Assembly (NCBI GenBank): GCA_027422505.1
Contig: JAPQWV010000354.1
Coordinates: forward strand, 310,001 to 374,000
Source of the DNA: Craterostigma plantagineum
Taxonomy: Eukaryota; Streptophyta; Magnoliopsida; Lamiales; Linderniaceae
DNA length: 64,000 nucleotides
Reading direction: 5' to 3'
A model generated the notes under the pieces. The model worked only from the letters and a program-made list of their open reading frames with translations, did no database searches and was not told the DNA's origin. Below, piece after piece: positions 10,176 through 22,130 of the stretch. Both the position numbers and the translations under genes were made by a program. Numbering within the stretch: the stretch's first letter is position 1; each line of letters opens with the position of its first letter.

Positions 10176-11300
10176 TTCGTCGTTGTCCCATGACTTGTGA
10201 TTTCTGGATTCTGGAGCCCCATATTTATTGGCATAGAGAATTCTCAATAATGGAAAATATAATCCTTTGGGATGATTTCATCCATATTTAGGTTGATTTT
10301 ATCCAAATATGGTATCATCCTGATCTGATTTGTTTTATTCCCTGTTTTGCTTGATTCTCTCAATATTTAATGATATTCTCCACATCCATATTTGATGATT
10401 TCCTTTACTTATTTAAAAAATCTCTACGATGCTTTCCTTATGTAGATTTTTTGTATAGTAATATATTTTCATCACTTATGGTAATAATTTATTAATTCAA
10501 TTAACTATTTTGAGATTATTTTATATATCTCAATTAATAGTAATTTAATAAATGACTTTACTTTATTTCTTGGAATTAATTTATTAAATCCCAATAATAT
10601 AAATAGACAGGCCTAATAAAAAGTAATCTTTCTCGATAAAGTCGGTTGAACAGGGTATATTTTTAATTGTCTACAAATGCCCCCAATTCAAGTCTTGTTG
10701 ATGAATTTGAGGGAAATAAAATTTGAAGTATACGTTTTTGAGATATTAACTGATAGAAAGTTCTTGGTACGAAAGTACCAATAAATTGATATTTCTTTGC
10801 CTTAGTCTCGTATTATTAAATTGGCACACCGCAACTTGGTACGAAAGTTCTCGTGCACAAGCACCCTAGGAATTCCTTACCATGTATGTAAACTATGGAA
10901 GGTTATAGTATAATATAAGGGTTAAGCGAATTTTGGGAAAATAACTCTTTGTTCGCATCGCATCTTGGCAAGCCCTATCTTCCCTAAAAATAAATATTGA
11001 ATACTCGATGCACATGTCCTAATATATACGTGTATATCTTCAACTTAGCTCCTTACACCACCAACACCTTCAACAGCAAAGGCCAAACAATCGTTCACTT
11101 TCTAGGTAGGCTTCCTTATTTTATTTTGATTTCTTTCGTATGGCGTATCGTTGACTGCTTGTTTAATCTGATTGACCATCCTCCACTTCTTGCCGTTCTG
11201 CATTATCGCCACTGAATTTTGCATTCTTCCAGACGGTAGTAACGCCATTTTTTTCCTGGGCTTAGCAATGGTTTTCTTTAAAGACGTCTTGTCTCCTTCC
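10176..11300. other. AT-rich stretch, no gene recognised
   Basis: Only short chance frames. A short CTTGGTACGAAAGT motif recurs at about 10764 and 10834. It may be the non-coding 5' part of the element carrying the plant-mobile-domain relic to the right, but nothing proves it. Confidence 0.5.
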
Positions 11301-13401
11301 GGCGTATAACAGTTAGCCATACTTGAGGACGAGGGGCAATCCGTTGAAGACGGCGTCGTGCTCGTAGTCTACCCTTCTCTCACCGGGTCGTTTGCCAAAG
11401 CTCAGAAGACGATGAGCCTGCCACGCATTCTAGATTGGTCAAAGACGGCTGATCTGAACAGGAATCGAAAGGCTTGGATACTGAAGTCGAGTCACCACTT
11501 AACACCCATCGACCCTCTTCGTCCACCATCAAGCGGGTTATTTCCCTTTCCTTCATTGGGATGTGCTATCATCGAAGGGGAGTCAGACGTTAAATGGGTA
11601 AATGACAGTTCTTCGATTTCCAGGCGAGTTCAAGTATATCGAAGAATATTGGGAGTGGACTGAAGACGTTCTCTGCCGATGTTAGAAAATGATGATAGGC
11701 ATTCAAGTTCACGATCTGTTATATGCCTCGCTCTTCACATATGATATTAATTCCACTATCATGAAAGCGGTCTACGAGGCGTGGTGCTCGACAACCAATA
11801 CCCTTCTTACTTCTCATGGAGAGCTGTCAATATCTTTGTGGGGATTGTACAGTTTTCTGGTCTTCCAATGGGCGGCGTTTTGTATGATGAGGTAGTCCCT
11901 TCTACAAAGGAGCTGGATGGCGTGGACGAGGCCGACAATCGACACATTCCTCGTTCCTGTAAGTATCTATTCCACGCTTACTTTATGCTTCGGAATCTGA
12001 TGGACAGCTTCTACGGGTGACTTACATCAAAGTGGGTGGAGTTTTAGTCGAGGGAAGCGAGAAGGTACGATCGACCTCCTCGTCGTAAGGAGAGCAGTGG
12101 CGGAGCCAGCCGATGGAATAAGTGGGGTCCATTATAATTGGACCCCATACCTAATATTTTTGAAATTTTTCAGTGGGGTCCTTGCAGTATAAATTTTTTC
12201 AAATTTACTCCCAATATTAATTTTTTTACCATAAATTATTAATAATTTTTTTTCAGTGGGGGTCCATGGACCCCACTGGCCCATTGGCTCCGCCTATGAA
12301 GGAGAGGTAAAATGTTCGTAGCCAAAGCCATTCTACATACAACCCCCTTGGAGTCCTCGGCCCATGCCGACCGTGGTCCTCTGGAGCTAAGAAGTTATTC
12401 ACTGAATTGGGCCTTAGAGGAAACATGCAGGAGGAAGTCTACTTGGCTGCCTTCTTGTCCCGTTGGCTATGTGCATTCGTCCTTCCTATAGAGGATGTCG
12501 GCTTCATTTTCCCAAGCGTCTTCAAAATGGCATCCTTCATGGCATCGGGACGGAAGGTCGGCCTAGCGCATCCTCTACTAGCTAGTGTCTATAACGAAAT
12601 GCATGTTGCCTTCCCCGTCCATTTCCTTTATGCTTGGTTGGCATGCTATTTTAGGACTAATTTCAAAGTTTACCAAAGTCTGAAGGGTTCTAAGATGACA
12701 TGCTTCTCTGGTGAAAATGGCGCGAGGTACTTCAGTCCGACCGCGGCTCCTAGGAGGATCCATAAAGGAGAAGTAAGTCATTGGACCTCCAACATTCTGA
12801 CTCCTAAAAGAGACTTCCTTTTCACAGATAATGGCATCGTTGAAGAATTTGAGCAAAACTACTTCATGGCTATTAGTTCGAGCTGGGTTCATTTGCGCGA
12901 GGAGATCACTTTATTATTGAGCGTTATAGTCCTCACCGTTTTATTCGATAATTTGGATTCCTTCAAGACATACTTGGGACATTGAAGTGTGATATTCGTG
13001 AAAGTTCTCTTAGTGAAGGCCTCTATTATTGGCGAGCATGCATCCAGGCTAAAACGGGTTCCCGAGTGTGGTCCCCTAGTATGCCTCTATGTATGAGGAG
13101 GTACTACACTTCTTCGTACAAAACTTGGTGGTTTGAAATCCTTAGGGATTACTTTACCGAGAATGCCATCAAGTTGGCTGGCGAAGAGACAGCCCATGCT
13201 GAGGTGAGACAAAACGTTGAGGACAAGACAACGGGAGATGCAGTGCCACGTAGTCTTCCAGATAATAACCTTAATTTGTTGGAGTTGCGGGCACTTCAGT
13301 CGGTGTCTTGGGTAAAAGTGGCGGTCCAAGCTCCTCCGAAGAAACAACAAGTAGTAACAGCGATCGCCGCTCGAAAAGAAATAAGAAGGACTATCGACTG
13401 A
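11301..13401 (+). pseudogene. plant mobile domain (PMD, PF10536-like) transposon gene, broken
   Basis: Residues typical of the TE-borne plant mobile domain appear in order across several frames: IQVHDLLYASLFTYDINSTI and KAVYEAWCSTTNTL (from about 11700), GLPMGGVLYDEVVPS (about 11860, shifted frame), EEVYLAAFLSRWLCAFVLP with the following VFKMASFMASGRKVGLAHPLL (from about 12430), FPVHFLYAWLACYF (about 12610), then YWRACIQAKTGSRVWSPSMP (about 13020) and YKTWWFEILRDYFTENAI. A frameshift near 11860, stops and the MITE at 12095 break it. Host PMD proteins (MAIN/MAIL1) are nuclear silencing factors; this version is of the kind mobilised by plant transposons. Its carrier element cannot be delimited. 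Confidence 0.75.
12095..12298. mobile_element. 204-bp hAT-type MITE with 8-bp target duplication
   Basis: It starts CAGTGGCGGAGCCA and ends with the reverse complement TGGCTCCGCCTATG. It is flanked by AAGGAGAG at 12087-12094 and 12299-12306. The 8-bp duplication and CAGTG-type terminus fit the hAT superfamily. The interior is AT-rich with repeated AGTGGGGTCC and no coding. It lies inside the PMD relic, so it is younger than that gene. Confidence 0.9.
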
Positions 13402-13537
13402 AGATGTTGGAATTAAACACGTCTCCTCGCAAGATCAGGTAGCCTTTCTCAATTATATATGCATATATATCTTGCTTCCTTCCCTCTGCTGCCACGTTAC
13501 TATTATTGCTTTATTTATTATCATATATCTAATATAT

Positions 13538-13543
13538 TACTAT

Positions 13544-13578
<35 letters not shown>

Positions 13579-13606
13579 TATATATATTATATATATATAT
13601 ATATAT
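13538..13606. repeat. compound (TAC)n-(TA)n microsatellite
   Basis: About 13 TAC/ACT repeats run directly into TA repeats. Confidence 0.97.
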
Positions 13607-13621
13607 ACATACATATATAAT

Positions 13622-14130
13622 TTTTTTGAAGGCTAAAGATACTGCCCTTGTCAACAATGGTTTGGATGGCCATACTGTTGTTGGAAATGCGCTCGAGATG
13701 GCTCCGCTGGCGGTATTTCTTATTGCACTCTTTATTCACATATGATCATCATTATTAATTTTTGTTTCTTTTTTAACGCCTCTTCGCTATTCTAACAGCC
13801 CGTTGAAATCATCGAGGAATCAGAGGCAAGCCAAGGGTCAGTGTTAGGACCTAACTTTTTGAAGGGCAATTTCCTTGTTGTTGAAGTTGAATGAACGAAC
13901 GTGCCGATACGCAAGGTTGAATCAGCGAATTGTTGTGCTGATGCCTCCGTCTTTGAAGGTGGCAAGTTGGTGCGAAAACACGAAAGAGTTTTTCTACAAG
14001 CATTATGGGATGATTTGCACGGAAAGATAGTTGGTGCTTCGATTGATTCATTATCTTCACTTAAGCCAGATGTCGATGTGGTCATTCAGTCGATGAGGCG
14101 TCTTGATCTGGTCGATGTTTCCCATTAGAA
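13622..14130 (+). pseudogene. possible 3' remnant of the PMD transposon gene
   Basis: Short frames (EIIEESEASQGS near 13808 and VPIRKVESANCCADASVFEG from about 13900, then WDDLHGKIVGASIDSLSSL) read on the same strand as the PMD gene and look like the acidic/Ser-rich tail of such proteins. The assignment rests on position and style only. Confidence 0.35.
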
Positions 14131-16460
14131 ATGGCTACAGCAAATATGATGACAAAAAATCGATACTTATAATGTCTAAGATGGACCACTCTGTTTTTGC
14201 CCGAGAAAAATTCAGAAGCTTCTGCTGCAATGTCATCACAAATATTTTCACTATTTTCCCAAATAGAACAAATGGAAAAAAAACATAGATAACTCTCATA
14301 AAAAATAGAGCTGTTGCATGGGCTTAAAGGTGGTGAACATAGCAAGCAATATGATCACGAGTCAAATTCCATATTAGTGAATGAATGTCAAAGACTGGAC
14401 CATAGGTTGATCTTCGTCGCTCTCATCACGTGCACTACTTCAAGGCATACGTGTAATGTTTATAATGAAAAGATTAACTCGTTTAGTTAAAGTAACATCA
14501 AATGAAATATGCGTTCAACTCAGTAGCCCAACGCAAGGACATTCATAATCGTCGAACATGCAAACACATATAAAGCTAACAAATACATATACTACTTGCA
14601 CCCGATAAAAAGTGAGCGACTATAAACAAATAATATTCAAAGACATACTACTTGCACAAGCCAAAATGTGCACTATTTCAAAGCGAAAATGATTATGCAC
14701 TATGCACTACGTCCTGGACCAAACGTTTGATCTTCTTTGCCCTCATGATGGGCACTACTTCAAGGCGAATGCGAAATAGTTATATAGAACAGGTAAATAC
14801 ATACACAAAATAATGCACTACTGCTTTATTCCTTCCACTTACGGCCTTAAAATATTGCATATCAATGCACGAATACTGGGTTCTGTCATAATGCACTACT
14901 GCGTCATTCTTAAATGATTAAGACCCATTTGGAATTTTGTACGACCGCCTTTTTGTTATATACACTACTGCTTCAATAACGGTCGTGCAAAAATACAACA
15001 AACCCTAAATAAACTTCCAATATAAATTTTTTATTTTAAAACGTCTATTATAAAAGTCATAAAAAAGGATGTACCAAAACAAAGCAAATAAATAAATCAA
15101 AATAAGTGTTCCAATACATACTTTTTGCACCTGCAAAAAGGAGAAACGTATTAACTTCTAACCTTTAAGACCCAAGCATTAACAATATGTTAGAGGCCAA
15201 CGTGTCGGACTAACGGTCCCAAGAAAAGGTTCATGACTGCCAATAATATGTCGCACTTGCAACCTAAATTCAGAAAAAATAAAATAGAAATGGCTGACAA
15301 CAAATGAATGCTTATAGCATCTAAGAGAGACCACTCTGTTTTCGCTCGAGAAAAATTCAGAAGCTTCTGCTGCAATGTCATGCCAAATATTTCAACTATT
15401 TTCCCAAATAGAAAAAATGGAAAAAAAAAAAACTTAGATAAGCTCTCATAAAAAATAGAGGCGTTGCATTTGCATAAAGGTTGTGAACATAGCAAGCAAT
15501 ATGATCACGGGTCAATTTCCAGATTAGCGAGTGAATGTCAAAGACTGGACCAAACGTTTGATCTTTGTCGCCCTCATCACGTGCAGTAATTCAAGACGAA
15601 TTATAGAAAAGATCAACTCATTCGGTTAAAGTAACATCAACTGAAACATACGTTTAACTCGATAGCCCAACGCAAAGCACATTCATAAACGTAGAACTGG
15701 TAAATACATATAAGGTAGCAAATTCATACTACTTGCACCCGCCAAAAGGTAAGCGATTGTAAACATGCACCCGCTAAAATGTTCACTACTTCAAAGCAAA
15801 AATGATTATGCACTACGTCTTGGACCAAACGTTTGATCTTCTCGCCCTCATGACGTACACCTTCAAGGTGAAGACATAATAATTATATAGACCAGGTAAA
15901 CATATACACAAAATAACGCACTACTGCTTTATTCTTTTCACTTACGGCCTTAACATGCTGCATATCAATGCACGACTGCTGGGTTCTGCCATAATTCACT
16001 GCTGCGTCATTCTTGAATGATTCAGACTCATTTGAAATTTTGTACGACTACCTGTTTGTTATATTACACTACTGCTTCAGTAACGGTCATGCAAAAAACA
16101 TAACAAACCTTAAATAAACTTCCAATATAAATTTTAGTTTCAAAACGTCTATTATAAGTCACCAAAAAAAGAAAAGGATGTTCCAATACAAACCAAACAA
16201 ATAAATCAGAATAATTGTTCCAATACATACTTTTTGCATCAGTAAAGGAGAAATGTGCTAAGTTCGAACCTTTACGACCCAAGCATTAACAATTATGTTG
16301 TTAGAGGCCAACGTCTGGAACTAATGGTCCCAGGAAAAGGTTCATGACTGCCAATAAGATGTAGCACTTTCAACCTAAGAGATACCACTCTGTTATTGCT
16401 CGAGAATAATTCAAAAGCTTCTACTGCAATGTCATGCCAAATATTTCCACTATTATCCCT
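14127..16460. repeat. degenerate direct repeat of about 1.1 kb, two full units and a stub
   Basis: Unit 1 is 14127-15285, unit 2 is 15286-16373 and a third begins at 16374 and stops near 16460. Shared landmarks are GACCACTCTGTTTTTGC, AATTCAGAAGCTTCTGCTGC, GTGAACATAGCAAGCAATATGATCAC and ATGTCAAAGACTGGACC. Inside each unit, short CACTACTGCTTCA/CACTACTTCAA motifs recur many times. No protein family is recognisable on either strand. Confidence 0.8.
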
Positions 16461-16683
16461 AATATGTCTACTTGTCCATTTTATATATGTAATCCATCAA
16501 ATTAACAATTATTATCGACATAAATTAGTATTATAATATATTCTCCCAAAAAAAACACACAATCATCACCAGCAATATTCAACTTTATAAGTAAAGCTCA
16601 AACATTAATTAATCAGAGACTAACAATGAATCCCAGATCATATTGGGGATCATAAATCCATCTAATAACATCGAATACCTGCT

Positions 16684-16895
16684 TTGCTCCCCCCGCCCCC
16701 ACGATCCTCCACTTCTTCTGATGCAACTCTGAAATCATCGCAAGATTCCTCCTTTAGTAACGTTATTTCAGCGTTGTTTACTCGGCTCTCATGCCCCTCT
16801 CTTTCAATGCCATTACCTAAACATATGGAAGATAACTTATTCCAAATACACATCAAAATGCTAACCAATTGAACGAAAGAAAACAGAATAGTCTC
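16684..16895 (-). pseudogene. RecQ-type helicase pseudogene unit 1, downstream exon (split by Sirevirus)
   Basis: The exon-like stretch reads GNGIEREGHESRVNNAEIT and then LLKEESCDDFRVASEEVED, bounded by TTTAG on its 5' side and GCAG|GTATTC on its 3' side. Copies of this exon follow the RecQ motif-Ia exon at 28262-28390 and 29080-29200. Here the matching motif-Ia and Walker-A exons lie at 27949-28258, because the Sirevirus inserted in the intron between them. The link to RecQ rests on this order; the exon itself is too decayed to match alone. Confidence 0.55.
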
Positions 16896-18600
16896 TGAAG
16901 ATATAAATGTGCCTAAGAGGGGGGTGAATTAGGCTTATAAAATTTTGTGCTTCTTTTACAAAACCTTAGTGTGGTGACTTAGATATGCCAAATAATATTG
17001 GGACGAGTATTCCTGTTATATCCTAGTATTGTCGGATGTGTTTCGGGTCTGTCTCTCAGTGATAACGAAATAACTGAAAAGTAAATGGGAGACAGGATTT
17101 TTATAGAGGTTATATCCCCAACTGGGGTTTACTCCTCTCCTTGGGATTTGCTTCCCAAGAGTTTAACCAATCACTATAATGCACCGTAGCTGGATACAAA
17201 ACTGATTGGTTAGCCCAATACACAACCGAAACAAGTCGAACACTAGACACTACTGGGTTACCACACGCCGAGTTTCGTTCCTCGGAATCTCCTTGATCCC
17301 GACAGACACAGCTCGCTACCAAAGGGCCCCCGGACTTGTCCTTCCCTTCACGTGTGCGTAAACGTCGACCTTGCCTCCTTGGTATTGCTCACGTCCGAAG
17401 ACAACACGTCCGAAGACAGAATATATGGCAGGGGATGATGGAATATCGGATAAATAACTCGCTCAGTGATGGATACGCAGGTTAACGCTCAGTAAGGCAG
17501 AAAGCTATCACAAGTGAATGGCTCAGGAATCTCTTAGTATCTCTATGCTCAAAAATCTCTCGTAGGCTTAAATTCGCAAATTCAATGTGTGTTTTGAAAA
17601 TCTAAAGTGCAGCTCATATATAATCCTTTTCTAATAGCACTTCACATGGAAAGTCATATCAACAATAATCACCAAATCAAGCATAGTTTCCATGTAGCTT
17701 TCGAATCAATCATATCATATAAATCATGCTTTTAATAAATCATCACAACGGTCATATAGCACATTAAAGCATGATTATATTCCATATAAAAGCTCAATTT
17801 CGTTCTCAAGCATATTCAACCACTTCGCATATATTTTCCATATCGAAACTTTCCATAAGTGATTCCCTGCTATCAGTTCCTAGTAACGAGTCAATCCAGA
17901 TTTACTTTCCAAGTATGGCACACAAGATAGCAAGGCATCAGCACGTTTTCCATGTACAGCTCATAGCATTTAATCAATATATTTACCATGTTTAGCACAC
18001 AAGTCAGATCAGAGCTTGCTTAAATCGATTTATCACATCATGGCACAACTTTCCTTATTTCAGAGATATCACCCGTTATACCACATACCATATAAGAACA
18101 CCTTATCCACAAGATCAATCAAATCAAATCTTTCCTTAATATAATAATCCAATCAGCACAAGGAAAGATATTAATTCAATATTGCACATTAAATACAGTG
18201 GCAAGCATGCAAGAATCGCATAAGTGATTTTCGTCCAGGAATAAACAAGTATCAACGGATATATCACTTTCCATATATAAACAGCATATTTTCCTTTTAT
18301 AACTCAGTAGGATATCTCATGCATTATTTCCATATATAGCACAGAACGATATATCCTATCTCATGGACTGTCTATAACATGCGATCACTTAGTCCATCAA
18401 ATCATCACAAAATCATACACAATTCAAATATTCAACACTTTAACAATTTTCATCTCATTTGCAATGCATGGTTGAACATTATCATGAACTTAGACATTTT
18501 ATTTGTCTCAAAACGAATTGCTTAATTTATAGACCTAATATCATTACAATTACATCGTTCATCAAAACTCTCTAACATATATGGACCAAAAAGGTCAACA
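16896..18600 (-). repeat. 3' LTR (on minus strand) of the Sirevirus
   Basis: Runs from TGAAGATATAAATG to GGTCAACA and is almost identical to 26254-27948. The peptide-like frame near 17771 is shared by both LTRs and has no coding character. Confidence 0.95.
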
Positions 18601-19251
18601 TTCTCCCCCTTTTTGATGATGACATGTAATTGATGCAGCACGGAAGCAAGTAAGCATATTCGATTATGCAAGTCCTAGCGCATATGTCTAAGTGTTCCAT
18701 AATCACAAAGCAGAGCATACGATATTTCCTAATCACATGTGATACCCATTTGCTCACCCTGCCTATGTGCAGTTATCTCTATGATATGCATAAGATATAT
18801 CATGATCAATTTTGCTCCCCCTGTCTAAGTGCGGATATATCCTATCTATTTCTATGTTATATCTTGAGTACTAAATGTCGAAATTTACCCGTGAGTGTGC
18901 TCCCCCTGCCTAAGTGCGCATATTCCAAGCATGGTTCAAGCAATCATGTAATCATCGCAGCAGGCACTTAGCACAATCAATTCGCACATTCAAGTATCAG
19001 AGTATAAGATCAGAGCAAGGATGTTAGATATAGAAGATATATCATAAACGCAGCAAAATATTATATTAGGGTTCAACGAACTTCCCTACATACCAAAAAC
19101 ACTTAGACTTAGACGCATAACGCCTAAAACTTACCTTACTACTCCCCCTTCATTATCAAAAAGGTGGGAGGGATACTTAGGAACTAAACGATACTGGCAG
19201 AGAGGAATAACCTAGGGGTTACTAGGAGCAGAATGGAACTAGAGGGGCAGC
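18601..19251 (-). other. Sirevirus 3' non-coding domain with several polypurine tracts
   Basis: The minus strand carries AAAAAGGGGGAGAA directly at the LTR border (18601-18614). Further GGGGGAGCA-type purine runs lie near 18812-18820 and 18898-18907, a weaker one near 18752-18760, and another near 19141-19149. On the plus strand these appear as GCTCCCCCTGCCTAAGTGCG repeats about 85 bp apart. Multiple PPT copies before the 3' LTR are a described Sirevirus hallmark. Confidence 0.8.
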
Positions 19252-20780
19252 CTACTGGCTTGAAGATGTTTCAGAATCGGCGGGCTTAGGAAGGGACTTC
19301 TTGACGAGCTTCGAGAGCTTGGATAGTTTCAGTGACAGCTCGGTATACTGCTCTTTGAGCTTGCGGAAGCGCTTCTGATTATCAGCCTTGATATCGGAGA
19401 TATCGCGGCATAGCACTGAGATTCCTGCCTTCCCTATGCTCAGTTCATCCTCGTAGTCATCGTCCTCGTCGCTTTTGACCTTCGCTTTCCCTTTGGCAGC
19501 CGACCGTTTCTGGGCGCTGTCCACTGATCTGTTCTCCTTGGACTTGAACCAGCCTTGACCTTTAGTGTGATGAATCCCCATGCGTTTCAGAGTCACAAGA
19601 TCCACAACGTGGATGGCCGTATCTTCCCATGCCGGCGGCATCTGGATTTTCTCGCACTCAAGGAAGTGCGCGAGCAACATTCCGTAAGGCAATGCCTTGT
19701 CTGTGCTTTCCACAGCCTGGATCATGTGCTTCAGGATCACATACCCGAGATTGAACTTGCGATTCTGGGATATCATGTACACGGCAAAAGTGCTCATGAA
19801 ATTCATAGTGGTAGAGTGGCCGCCACTTCCGATTTTGGCACTCCACAAGGTCATGTTCAGCAGCTTATGAAGGAAGAAGAAATCTATGGGAAGTTGGTTG
19901 AGAGCTTCTCCGTCTGAAAAGTGGGGCTTAGTACGGGTATTCCAGAGTTTAAGAAGGACATCACTGGATTCGAAACCATCAGCATGGCACCAGTTGTTCA
20001 TGTCGTAGTGGCAGAGGGGTTCATCAGGAACTCCAAGCATCTCGTTGATCTTCTTCGTGGTCCAGTGGATTCTGCCTCCCAGCACATAGGAGCGGACATT
20101 GATGTGTCCTTCATACTCATCGTAGTCAAAGTTTGCGTAGAAGAGCTTGACAGCTTCTGGGTAGTAGGGCTTGTTGATACTCAGGAATTTCTCCCATCCG
20201 TAGTCTTTCAGCCAAGTGATAACAGTTCCAGCAGGCAACTTGTCGAATGCGACGCCTCAACCACGAGCGATGTCACGCTTGCTAAAGCTTTTGTAGACGA
20301 TTCGGTTACTTTCTTCTAGGAACAGAGCTTCAACTGGGATCTCAGTTGGGTTGGACAGGTCGATGGAAGGGATATCAGAAGTTTTAGGGCTTGGTTTTGG
20401 AGACGGCGAGGCCCTATCAAGCGGGGAAGGAGATTTCTGGGTTTCCTCTGGTGTTGGGCTTTTAGAGCGGGACTTCTGGGTTTCGTCATGAATTTCTTCA
20501 GCATCCTCTTGACTCGAAACAGATTTTCAGGCTCGGGTGATCTCACAGGGGTTGTTCTCTTGCCTTTCTTCTTCTTCTTCTTGGGAATCTTAGAGGGAGA
20601 TGGTCCTTTTTCAACCGATTTGTCTTTTGAATGGGTTTTTCGAACAGGGGTGGTTGATGGTGAAACTGGCGTGGATGAGTCTGGAGCAGCATCGGGTAGG
20701 TCTTCGTCTGATGGAGGTTCCTTTCGTTTATGGCTGGATGATTTGGGAAGAGCAGCTTTGGATCCGGAAGTTTTTGCCAT
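19252..20780 (-). pseudogene. Sirevirus ORF3: basic leader fused to a putative plant transposon protein domain
   Basis: It starts at 20780 (MAKTSGSKAALPKSS) with a Lys/Ser/Pro-rich region including a KKKKKKGK cluster, likely a nuclear signal. A frameshift near 20520 moves the frame, which continues through SPSPKPSPKTSDIPSIDLS to SFSKRDIARG, then a TGA near 20253, then VAFDKLPAGTVITWLKDYGW. The body (PEAVKLFYANF, VLGGRIHWTTKKINEMLGVP, LPYGMLLAHFLECEKI) resembles the 'putative plant transposon protein' family (PF20167-like). The C-terminus is a Lys/Leu-rich probable coiled coil. An undamaged version would be about 505 residues. It follows pol by about 545 bp on the same strand, where Sireviruses such as SIRE1 place an env-like gene, but I see no signal peptide or membrane span. 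Confidence 0.75.
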
Positions 20781-21326
20781 TGATTAGGGTTTGAAGGTTG
20801 AGAGAAGTTTGAAGAAGATGATTGAATGATGAAGGTTGAGGAACGGTTTGGATCTTTTTGAAGGAGTGAGGTCGGTTTATTTTTGGAAGAGATAAGGATG
20901 GATTTCGAAATTCGAAATTATTTCAAATTGGAGAGAGGAGGAAACTGTCAGAAATGTCTGACTGATTTGACGGGATCTCATAATTAAGGAAGGGATGTGA
21001 CTAGACCGAATAGGAATATATATTAAATAAATGAGTTCCCTAAAATAGCTGAACGGCTTGAAAGATATCTACGAGTTCCTTCCTAAAATATCCTGATCAC
21101 ATTTAAGGGCAGATCTAGAAGATCGGATATTCCTAAAATAAGCTAAATGGCTGAAGGAATGTCCAGGAAGAGATAACTACGAATTTCTTCCTAAAATACG
21201 AGAATCATACTTAAGGAAAAAATCTATAAGATCCACGAAAATATTCTAAGGGCTGAATGAATACCTTAAGATAGGATAGCTAAGAATTTCTATCTAAAAT
21301 AGAGTAACCTAGAGAAAATGATGGAA
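20781..21326 (-). repeat. spacer between Sirevirus pol and ORF3 with imperfect repeats
   Basis: Non-coding. Three diverged copies (about 90-115 bp) of a segment with CCTAAAATA, GCTGAAnGG and a CTACGAnTTCnTTCCTAAAAT core lie from about 21038 to 21310. Confidence 0.55.
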
Positions 21327-22130
21327 TTAGGCAGATTTACTAACCTTATTTAGCTCAATAATTCCCAATCGATCACGGATGTCGCAGAATCTTGCCTCAA
21401 TTAGGGGTTTCGTGAAGATATCAGCAAGCTGATCATTTGTTCCTACGAATTCCACACTGATATTCCCCTTCTGAACATGGTCTCGTATGAAATGATGTTT
21501 AACCTCAATATGCTTAGTACGAGAGTGATGCACGGGATTCTTAGTGATACTAATAGCGCTAGTGCTATCACACATAATAGGAATCTTATCATAACCTAAC
21601 CCAAAATCACTAAGGGTTTGTTTCATCCAAAGAACTTGTTGACAACAGTTTCCTAAGGCCATATATTCAGCTTCGGTTGTGGAGAGGGCGACAGCATTTT
21701 GCTTTCTACTAGACCAAGTTACTAGGGAATTTCCAAGTAATTGGCAAGTTCCACTAGTACTTTTCCTATCTTCCCTACAGCCGGCATAGTCGGCGTCGGA
21801 ATATCCCATTAATGGGAATTCATCCGTATGAGAGTACCATAGACCAAAATTTACAGTACCCTTGATATATCTAAGTATACGCTTAACTGCTATTAGGTGA
21901 GATTCCCTAGGGTCAGACTGATATCTCGAGCACATACCAACAGCAAACATAATATCAGGGCGACTAGCAGTCAAGTAAAGAAGGCTTCCGATCATACCTC
22001 GGTATTCTGTTTGATCAACTGGTGTACCTGATTCGTCACTGTCTATTTTGGTGGTCTGATGCATGGGAGTGGAAATCGCTTTGGAATCACTCATCCCGAA
22101 TTTTATCAGTAGTTCCTTGATGTACTCTGG
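21327..22130 (-). pseudogene. Sirevirus pol, end of reverse transcriptase and RNase H
   Basis: From MSDSKAISTPMHQTTKIDSD it continues with the copia RT-to-RNase H link (YRGMIGSLLYLTASRPDIMF) and the RNase H core: GYSDADYAGCREDRKSTSG, TEAEYMALGNCCQQVLWMKQ, CDSTSAISITKNPVHHSRTK and LADIFTKPL. RNase H removes the RNA strand during reverse transcription. It lies one frame away from the preceding RT segment; near 22125 the codons for SQ(S)[10 protein letters not shown] show a small deletion (about 4 bp against relatives). Confidence 0.92.

Noticed and set aside
17771..17995. Similar short frames at 17771 and 27119
   Set aside because: Both lie in the two Sirevirus LTRs and match only because the LTRs are copies; one is cut short by an indel.
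19555..20319. Plus-strand frames of 120 and 132 codons
   Set aside because: Antisense to Sirevirus ORF3, whose minus-strand protein shows family motifs.
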